Assembly: GCA_024244705.1 (NCBI GenBank)
Contig: JAAEOK010000070.1
Coordinates: 1-48,913, forward strand
Reading direction: 5' to 3'
Source: Alphaproteobacteria bacterium
Lineage (GTDB): Bacteria > Pseudomonadota > Alphaproteobacteria > JAAEOK01
Length of the DNA: 48,913 nucleotides
Each line of letters begins with the position of its first letter. Positions within the stretch are counted from its first letter, which is position 1. A model generated the notes under the pieces. That model made no database searches. It was not told the origin of the DNA and saw only the letters and a program-made list of their open reading frames with translations. Both the position numbers and the translations under genes were made by a program. Positions 45,201 through 48,913 of the stretch are shown here, one piece after another.

Positions 45201-46317
45201 TGATTAGAATATCAAGGGTTCCACTCTCTTCCTGAGTCGTTTGACTGGAAAAGGAGAAATTGGTACCGCCAAGTGGATCCAGCGGGATCGTGGTGAGGTC
45301 AAATGCTACGTCTTCGAGGAAGGGGCCGCCCTGAATTGAATCGAGCAGAAACTCCCGAAGTCGCGCCAAACGGCCTTGAAACCCTTCAAGGTCGTAGTCC
45401 GTCTGATCGTCATCCGCCGATTGCGGCAAAAATCGTTCTGCCCCGAAGAAAAGAGAATGATAGACATCCGCATCTTCCGGGACTTCCGGCGGTTCATTTG
45501 CGCTCTTAAAAATTAGAAGCGGGTTTTCGCCGGTTAGTAGATATTCGCCTACGACATTCCAGACTGCGACAATGCTTTCCGGTGTAAATAGGTCGACCAA
45601 AGTTTCCTTGAAGATGTTGAACAGCACACCGACCTTGGTGCCGCGAATGCCGATCGTCGCCGTCGGCGTATTCACGACCATGGCATCGGGCCCGCTATGC
45701 GCGATCTCGCCCGAAACGAACACCATCGCGCCCTTGATCAGGGAAAATACGGCGGCGCCGGACCCCTCATCAGCATTGTAGACAAGCTCGTTCAGCACCA
45801 TACGGGCGCCGGCATCCAACGCCAAAGTGGTGTCGTCGACAAACCTGATGCCGATCGCCCCATCGGGACCGGTCTCGATGACATCGCCCTTGAAAACCGG
45901 ATCGCCCTCGCTGAGCTCGACAATCGAGCCGTCGGCGTGGGTCGCGCTGACATCGCCGGTCAGATCCTCGACTTCACCAATCGCATTGCCTGTCGGTGCC
46001 GGACCGGCTTGAGCATATTGACCGGGGGCCAGTGGTCCTGCCAACCGTTCTACAGTATCGAAATCCAGGGCATGACCGTCCTCGGTGACGATGCCCGAGT
46101 GATCGCCGGGACCGAAGAAGTCGCGAACGATCAGCTCATCGTCCTGGTCCCGATTCAGGACGAGGTCGTCGCCGCTCCGGTCATAGGAAGCGTCCTGCAG
46201 GTAGGTTCCGTCAATTGGAAGATCGGCCGCACCTCCACTGTCCGTGACGACGGTGGGTGCGATCTCTCCGCCGACGCTCTCCGACCCCAAAGAGGTGCCG
46301 TCGGTGGGTAAGGACAT
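42223..46317 (-). CDS. giant FecR-VCBS-cadherin-VWA-RTX protein, type I secreted
   Basis: A 1364-residue acidic protein without a Sec signal. Layout: FecR-like domain (111-235, GNAIGEVEDLTGDVSATHAD to TIGIRGTKVGV); VCBS-like domain (375-500); Ig/cadherin-like VCBS repeat (501-600); VWA domain with MIDAS DRSGS (671-675) and FFITDGVPSD (665-910); RTX nonapeptides (636-648, 923-938, 990-1036); a PPC-like beta-sandwich (1095-1235); and a type I secretion C-terminal target domain (1256-1364, DTVIGFELAEIGGDELNLSDLL). It is probably a calcium-binding surface adhesin. No TolC, HlyD or ABC exporter gene is in the window. A GGGGAGAG site precedes the ATG. It is convergent with waaF (15 bases) and divergent from a CHASE2 cyclase. 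Confidence 0.88.
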   Translation of the reverse strand: MSLPTDGTSLGSESVGGEIAPTVVTDSGGAADLPIDGTYLQDASYDRSGDDLVLNRDQDDELIVRDFFGPGDHSGIVTEDGHALDFDTVERLAGPLAPGQYAQAGPAPTGNAIGEVEDLTGDVSATHADGSIVELSEGDPVFKGDVIETGPDGAIGIRFVDDTTLALDAGARMVLNELVYNADEGSGAAVFSLIKGAMVFVSGEIAHSGPDAMVVNTPTATIGIRGTKVGVLFNIFKETLVDLFTPESIVAVWNVVGEYLLTGENPLLIFKSANEPPEVPEDADVYHSLFFGAERFLPQSADDDQTDYDLEGFQGRLARLREFLLDSIQGGPFLEDVAFDLTTIPLDPLGGTNFSFSSQTTQEESGTLDILINHPPVASPNEFLSQSGNLISDNTGMGVDSDPDGDDLMIVAVTTPVVSGVPGGAVVSGSFENGFTIETNLGVALLTIDGDGSFTLSIVEGNPFQGLAAGDLGSIDFTYTLSDGTFTDTADTSIGITGVDDPPIAVDDQFFVDEDMALTVGPSGVLSNDTDIDTGDAITVTSFSASSAEGGSVSVASDGSFTYVPSADFNGTDTFTYTIADSGGLTDSAVVTVTVTEVEDKLLVGDNDDNIENPAESTSQIDPHDGVDGDSPRLVGGIGDDVILGDIGGAEEEQAPGTEGIFGQNAIVILDRSGSMGGDRIVTAKEAILELSRTYATHAADAVRAGIDLVVKFAVIPFNSAAGSPIAVEISTSTITLATLDQFLTEIDPLTGLPQTGTGVFEFHQTAFMSFYDDLAGINASGGTNYLNPLNSALNILLTDNGLAAGDDFQPLHDVDGSKFAGNSLFFITDGVPSDSAAFNAFDAPTTSGAPVTAGNGLDFWRGIWTALGVEAFGINIEAPNAFASINRIDNTGGAENIDNVSQLGFAIQQTLPSLIVNPSPVGGDDLRGGAGNDVIFGDVIYTDLLSQSLIDGEGYAALLREIGGDPTTAEQVADYIRENADSLHLDNDPRGESDTIDGGAGSDRIFGQGGDDDIVAGTGADIVDGGTGDDTIRADDQSGSADGSIDTIVGGRGSDDLIGHADDKDIFIWRSGHRGPAGEVILSPDVEQVGPDKVTADANLIADTTVQYWFFEVSETTAVTFDGKSISPGLDMEFFLFADDGSLPVVLGGAGLLGALIAVNDNGAESAVGAGVDYGVASDGGSSTFDPFIVLGQLSAGSYVLAVSSANLDESSARLGTNVGTTGGSGDYQLTVTGENIELVDGPGLSETLVQNADDDVDTVIGFELAEIGGDELNLSDLLVGVPALADGAALDSFLNISINASGDTEIDVDYDGAANNADFDLQLKIVLSGLDNADWAAANGGSVPTTSEEFIDILLENNQLVV
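43210..43350 (-). repeat. main RTX (hemolysin-type calcium-binding) repeat block
   Basis: It encodes residues 990-1036 of the giant protein, several tandem GGxGxDxUx nonapeptides such as GGAGSDRIF, GGDDDIVAG and GGTGDDTIR. These form calcium-filled parallel beta-rolls outside the cell and are typical of type I secreted proteins. Confidence 0.85.
44518..44817 (-). other. high-G+C cadherin/VCBS module within the giant secreted protein gene
   Basis: It encodes residues 501-600 (DPPIAVDDQFFVDEDMALTV to VTVTVTEVED), a standard bacterial cadherin-like repeat. A hand count of 44521-44760 gives about 67% G+C, while three 60-base samples elsewhere in the gene (43561, 43921, 45121) give 48-50%. It looks like a recently shuffled or gene-converted domain. 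Confidence 0.55.
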
Positions 46318-46407
46318 GCTAAAGACTCTCCCCGATTGTGCCTCGTATCATGGATTCCGCGACAACAACCACACGCTTTGACTAACACGACGGGGCGAAA
46401 ATTTACA

Positions 46408-46413
46408 TATAAT
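46408..46413 (+). promoter_or_regulatory. TATAAT-like element in the RTX/cyclase divergent gap
   Basis: A perfect TATAAT lies in an unusually A+T-rich patch (about 46400-46425) of the 162-base gap between the RTX gene and the cyclase gene. No convincing -35 is found 16-18 bases upstream, so activator-dependent initiation is possible. A near palindrome TTGT-T-ACAA lies just downstream (about 46415-46423). Confidence 0.3.
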
Positions 46414-46479
46414 ATTGTTACAAAGAAGGCAGGGTCCGCGGAAACCCAATCAAATCATTCGAGTAAGAATTTGTCCTAA

Positions 46480-48750
46480 ATGATTGATAAATTTAAAGAT
46501 ATTTTTCGACAGGGAAAAATTGGGCGACCGGGCAAAGGCCTCGGGCGTTTCGGCGCCGTCGTCGGTGTCCTGCTCCTGGTTGCCATCGTCATGGTTCGAT
46601 ACATCGACCCGCCTACGGTCGAAATTCTTCGTCATCAGTTGTTCGATTTCTATCAGCGCATCGATCCGCCCGACCTCGACGGCGTGCCCATCGTCATCGT
46701 CGACATCGATGAATCGAGCCTGGCCGAGATCGGGCAATGGCCATGGCCGCGCCCGGTGATCGCGCAGATCGTGCGCCAACTGGCAGTCAACGGCGCCGTC
46801 GTCATCGGTTTCGACGTCGTGTTCCCCGAACCGGATCGCGTATCTCCGCCCATTCTCGCCGATCAAATCGTCGGAATCAGCGACGAAATTCGCCAGCAGC
46901 TGCGCCGCCTGCCCGACAACGACAACGTCTTCGCGGAGATCGTCGCGGCCACCCGCACCGTCATGGCGCAGGCCGGCAGCTTGAACGCGGACGCACTCAC
47001 CGACCGACCGCCGCCGAAGAAAACGGCGGTCGCCGAGATTGGCGGGGACCCACGCCTCTACCTGTTCAACCACGATGGCATTACGCGAAATGTCCCCGCC
47101 TTGGAGGATGCGGCACATGGTCTTGGGATGATCACCATCTTGCCGGAACGCGACGGCATCACGCGGAGAATTCCTTTGGCGCTCAATGTCGGCGGTACCG
47201 TCGTGCCATCGCTCGGAGTCGAAATGCTTCGCCTCGCCACCGGGCAAAGCACGATCGGGATCCGCATCGAAAAGGCCGAGTATTCAGACAAACCCGGCAT
47301 ATCGAGCGTTGTGGTAGGCGGCGTTCCGATCCCGACCGATCGGTTCGGTCAGGTTTGGATTCGATTCAGCAACGCGATGTCGGTGCCCTATATTCCAGCG
47401 AAGGACATTCTCGACGGGTCGGTCGACCCCGCGCTGATCGCCGGCAAGTTCGTGCTCATCGGCACCTCGGCAGCCGGCTTGCTGGATATCAAGACGACAC
47501 CGGTGGCCAAGTCCATGCCCGGTGTCGAAGTCCACGCCCATTTCCTCGCCAACGTTCTCACCCAGAACCTCCTTTCGCGCCCCGACTATCTGAATGCCGT
47601 CGAATACATGGCGATGATCTTGGCCGCGCTCATGATTCTAATCCTGATTCCAAGACTGTCGGCGGTCGCCACCCTGTTGTTCGGCGCCGCCGTCATGTTC
47701 ACGTTGGCGGGAGTCTCTTGGTACCTCTATGTCGACCAGGGCGTCTTATTCGACGTTACCGCGACTGCGGTGGCCACATTCGCCATTTATGGCGTGCTGA
47801 CCTACGTCAAGTATGTCCGCGAGGAAGCCGACAAGAAAATGGTTCGGCGGACATTCTCGCAATATCTCGCGCCGGCGGTCGTTGATCGCCTTGCGCAAAA
47901 CCCGGATCAAGTGAAGCTCGGCGGTGAAAACCGTGACATGACGATTCTGTTTTCGGATATCCGCGGCTTTACCTCGATCGCCGAACATACCAACGCCGAA
48001 GAGCTGACGGTCTTGATCAACCGCATCCTCACGCCAATGACCGAGGCTATTTTGGAGCACGGCGGTACCGTCGACAAATATATCGGAGACTGCGTGATGG
48101 CGTTTTGGAACGCGCCCATCGATGATGCCGACCACCAACGGCATGCCTGTCTCGCCGCTCTCGATATGATGCGGCGGGTGACCGAGCTGAATGCATCCCT
48201 GCAGGAGGAAAGCGCCGAATCGGAAGGCCGCGCGGCACCGGAAATCAGGATCGGGGTTGGCCTCAATAGTGGCGTGTGCTGCGTCGGCAATATCGGTTCG
48301 GACCAACGCTTCGACTACTCGGTCCTCGGCGACGCGGTCAACCTGTCATCGCGCCTCGAGGGCCAGACCAGCTTTTACGGTGCGCCGATCGTGGTCGGTG
48401 AAAGCACGGCGTCCGGCGCCGCCGACCTCGCGCTGATCCACATCGACCGGATCAAGGTCAAGGGCCGGCAGCAGCCGGTTCGTATCTTCGCCTTGGTCGG
48501 CGATCAGGCATTGGCGGAACAGCCCGATTTCCAACGTTTCATCGCCGACCACGACGCTTTCATGGAAGCATATTTCGAGCAGCACTGGGACGTCGCCAGC
48601 GACCTGCTGCCGAAGTGCCGGGCTCAGTCCGCCGGGCTCGACCTGTCGATGGACGCATTTTACGATTTGTTCGCCGAACGCATCGATTCGTTCCGCGCCG
48701 AGCCGCCCGGCGAGTCCTGGGACGGCGCCTTTGTCGCGACCAAGAAATAG
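46480..48750 (+). CDS. CHASE2-domain class III adenylate/guanylate cyclase
   Basis: A 756-residue membrane cyclase. Layout: short cytosolic start, TM (about 24-43), extracytoplasmic CHASE2 sensor (about 45-370, VIVDIDESSLAEIGQWPWPR), about three TMs (376-445), then the class III cyclase domain. The metal Asp residues are in FSDIRGF (Asp493) and DKYIGD (Asp537); GVGLNSGVCCVGNIGS and DYSVLGDAVNLSSRLE hold the base- and transition-state residues. The full catalytic set is present, so it should make cAMP (or cGMP). It is divergent from a FecR-domain surface protein, a recurrent genomic association with CHASE2 proteins. The ribosome site is weak. Confidence 0.92.
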   Translation: MIDKFKDIFRQGKIGRPGKGLGRFGAVVGVLLLVAIVMVRYIDPPTVEILRHQLFDFYQRIDPPDLDGVPIVIVDIDESSLAEIGQWPWPRPVIAQIVRQLAVNGAVVIGFDVVFPEPDRVSPPILADQIVGISDEIRQQLRRLPDNDNVFAEIVAATRTVMAQAGSLNADALTDRPPPKKTAVAEIGGDPRLYLFNHDGITRNVPALEDAAHGLGMITILPERDGITRRIPLALNVGGTVVPSLGVEMLRLATGQSTIGIRIEKAEYSDKPGISSVVVGGVPIPTDRFGQVWIRFSNAMSVPYIPAKDILDGSVDPALIAGKFVLIGTSAAGLLDIKTTPVAKSMPGVEVHAHFLANVLTQNLLSRPDYLNAVEYMAMILAALMILILIPRLSAVATLLFGAAVMFTLAGVSWYLYVDQGVLFDVTATAVATFAIYGVLTYVKYVREEADKKMVRRTFSQYLAPAVVDRLAQNPDQVKLGGENRDMTILFSDIRGFTSIAEHTNAEELTVLINRILTPMTEAILEHGGTVDKYIGDCVMAFWNAPIDDADHQRHACLAALDMMRRVTELNASLQEESAESEGRAAPEIRIGVGLNSGVCCVGNIGSDQRFDYSVLGDAVNLSSRLEGQTSFYGAPIVVGESTASGAADLALIHIDRIKVKGRQQPVRIFALVGDQALAEQPDFQRFIADHDAFMEAYFEQHWDVASDLLPKCRAQSAGLDLSMDAFYDLFAERIDSFRAEPPGESWDGAFVATKK

Positions 48751-48800
48751 CCCGGGTCCCGAAACGCAATCGGGCGCGGCGAATTCACCCGGGCTTGCTT
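48750..48800 (+). terminator. compound hairpin after the cyclase gene (probable terminator)
   Basis: GCCCGGGT (48750-48757) and ACCCGGGC (48787-48794) are perfect inverted copies enclosing a second hairpin CCCGA-N7-TCGGG, followed by TTGCTT. The T-tract is weak and merges with the tRNA promoter. It likely isolates the tRNA gene from the cyclase. Confidence 0.5.
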
Positions 48801-48827
48801 GACAGGGTCGCGGACCGGCTCTTATAT
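48799..48827 (+). promoter_or_regulatory. strong sigma-70 promoter of tRNA-Val
   Basis: Perfect TTGACA (48799-48804), a 17-base spacer and TTATAT (48822-48827), with transcription expected to begin a few bases before the tRNA at 48839. G+C-rich bases follow the -10, as in stringently controlled stable-RNA promoters. Confidence 0.75.
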
Positions 48828-48838
48828 GCGGGCCATCC

Positions 48839-48913
48839 GGGCGCTTAGCTCAGCGGGAGAGCGCTGCCTTCACACGGCAGAGGTCGCAAGTTCAATCCTT
48901 GCAGCGCCCACCA
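48839..48913 (+). tRNA. tRNA-Val, anticodon CAC
   Basis: A complete 75-base cloverleaf with encoded CCA. Acceptor stem GGGCGCT pairs with AGCGCCC; the D-arm includes GCTCAGCGGGAGAGC; the anticodon stem CTGCC/GGCAG closes the loop TTCACAC, so the anticodon is CAC (reads GTG, valine); the T-arm includes GTTCAATC. The window ends on its last base, so whether an integrated element uses this tRNA as an attachment site cannot be judged. Confidence 0.95.

Noticed and set aside
42223-46317. Possible type I secretion operon around the RTX gene
   Set aside because: No ABC exporter, HlyD-type or TolC-type gene is encoded nearby in the window; the exporter must be elsewhere.
48839-48913. tRNA-Val as integration site of a mobile element
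   Set aside because: The window ends at the tRNA's last base; no integrase or repeated tRNA 3' end is visible.

Overview
This 48.9 kb window is chromosomal DNA of a high-G+C Gram-negative alphaproteobacterium. The purC-purS-purQ-purL-bolA-grxD order, the cysS-cimA-trmJ overlap chain, a class II DAHP synthase and LPS-type genes fit a Rhodospirillales-like lineage, but this placement is inferred from gene content only. The left half is dense with housekeeping genes. More accessory content lies around 22-36 kb and 42-49 kb. I see no rRNA, CRISPR array, insertion sequence or phage gene. One tRNA ends exactly at the right edge.

Layout. 0.3-1.1 kb: an alpha/beta hydrolase with a disrupted or mis-sequenced 5' end. 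1.2-5.8 kb: purine operon purC-purS-purQ-purL with bolA and the CGFS glutaredoxin grxD as its tail, closed by a terminator. 5.9-8.2 kb: FkbM methyltransferase and a phosphoethanolamine-transferase-like membrane sulfatase, closed by a second terminator. 8.3-15.6 kb (minus): rpsD, mscS, the coupled cysS-cimA-trmJ set and nadE. 15.7-19.5 kb: two AraC regulators, each divergent from a transporter (MFS, LysE). 19.5-22.0 kb: class II DAHP synthase followed by nicotinate phosphoribosyltransferase. 22.2-25.4 kb: a glycan trio (GT4 glycosyltransferase, GINT1-N-like beta-propeller, GNAT). 25.5-29.4 kb: glutathione reductase, a DcsG/RimK-like ATP-grasp ligase and a succinate-semialdehyde dehydrogenase.

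29.5-34.9 kb is the most unusual block. A TetR gene diverges from an operon of a secreted VIT/VWA protein, a rhomboid-family protease with rhombosortase features and a DUF3089 hydrolase. The VIT/VWA protein ends in a GlyGly-CTERM-like anchor. Three near-identical palindromic operators, spaced 53 and 51 bp, lie in the divergent promoter region. The whole module is flanked, in direct orientation, by two paralogous 80-82 residue secreted proteins. VIT/VWA proteins of this kind are classically sortase targets, so this looks like a substrate-specific swap of sortase for rhombosortase under dedicated TetR control.

34.9-42.2 kb: a Rid protein, a flavodoxin-fold oxidoreductase, a small two-TM protein, glmS-glmU (UDP-GlcNAc supply), and on the other strand an O-antigen ligase and heptosyltransferase (LPS assembly). 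42.2-48.8 kb: a 1364-residue FecR/VCBS/VWA/RTX type I-secreted protein facing a CHASE2-class III adenylate cyclase, then tRNA-Val(CAC) with a strong promoter. Many genes concern the cell envelope: glmUS, waaL/waaF, the glycan trio, FkbM/PEtN transferase, and two large VWA surface proteins exported by different routes.
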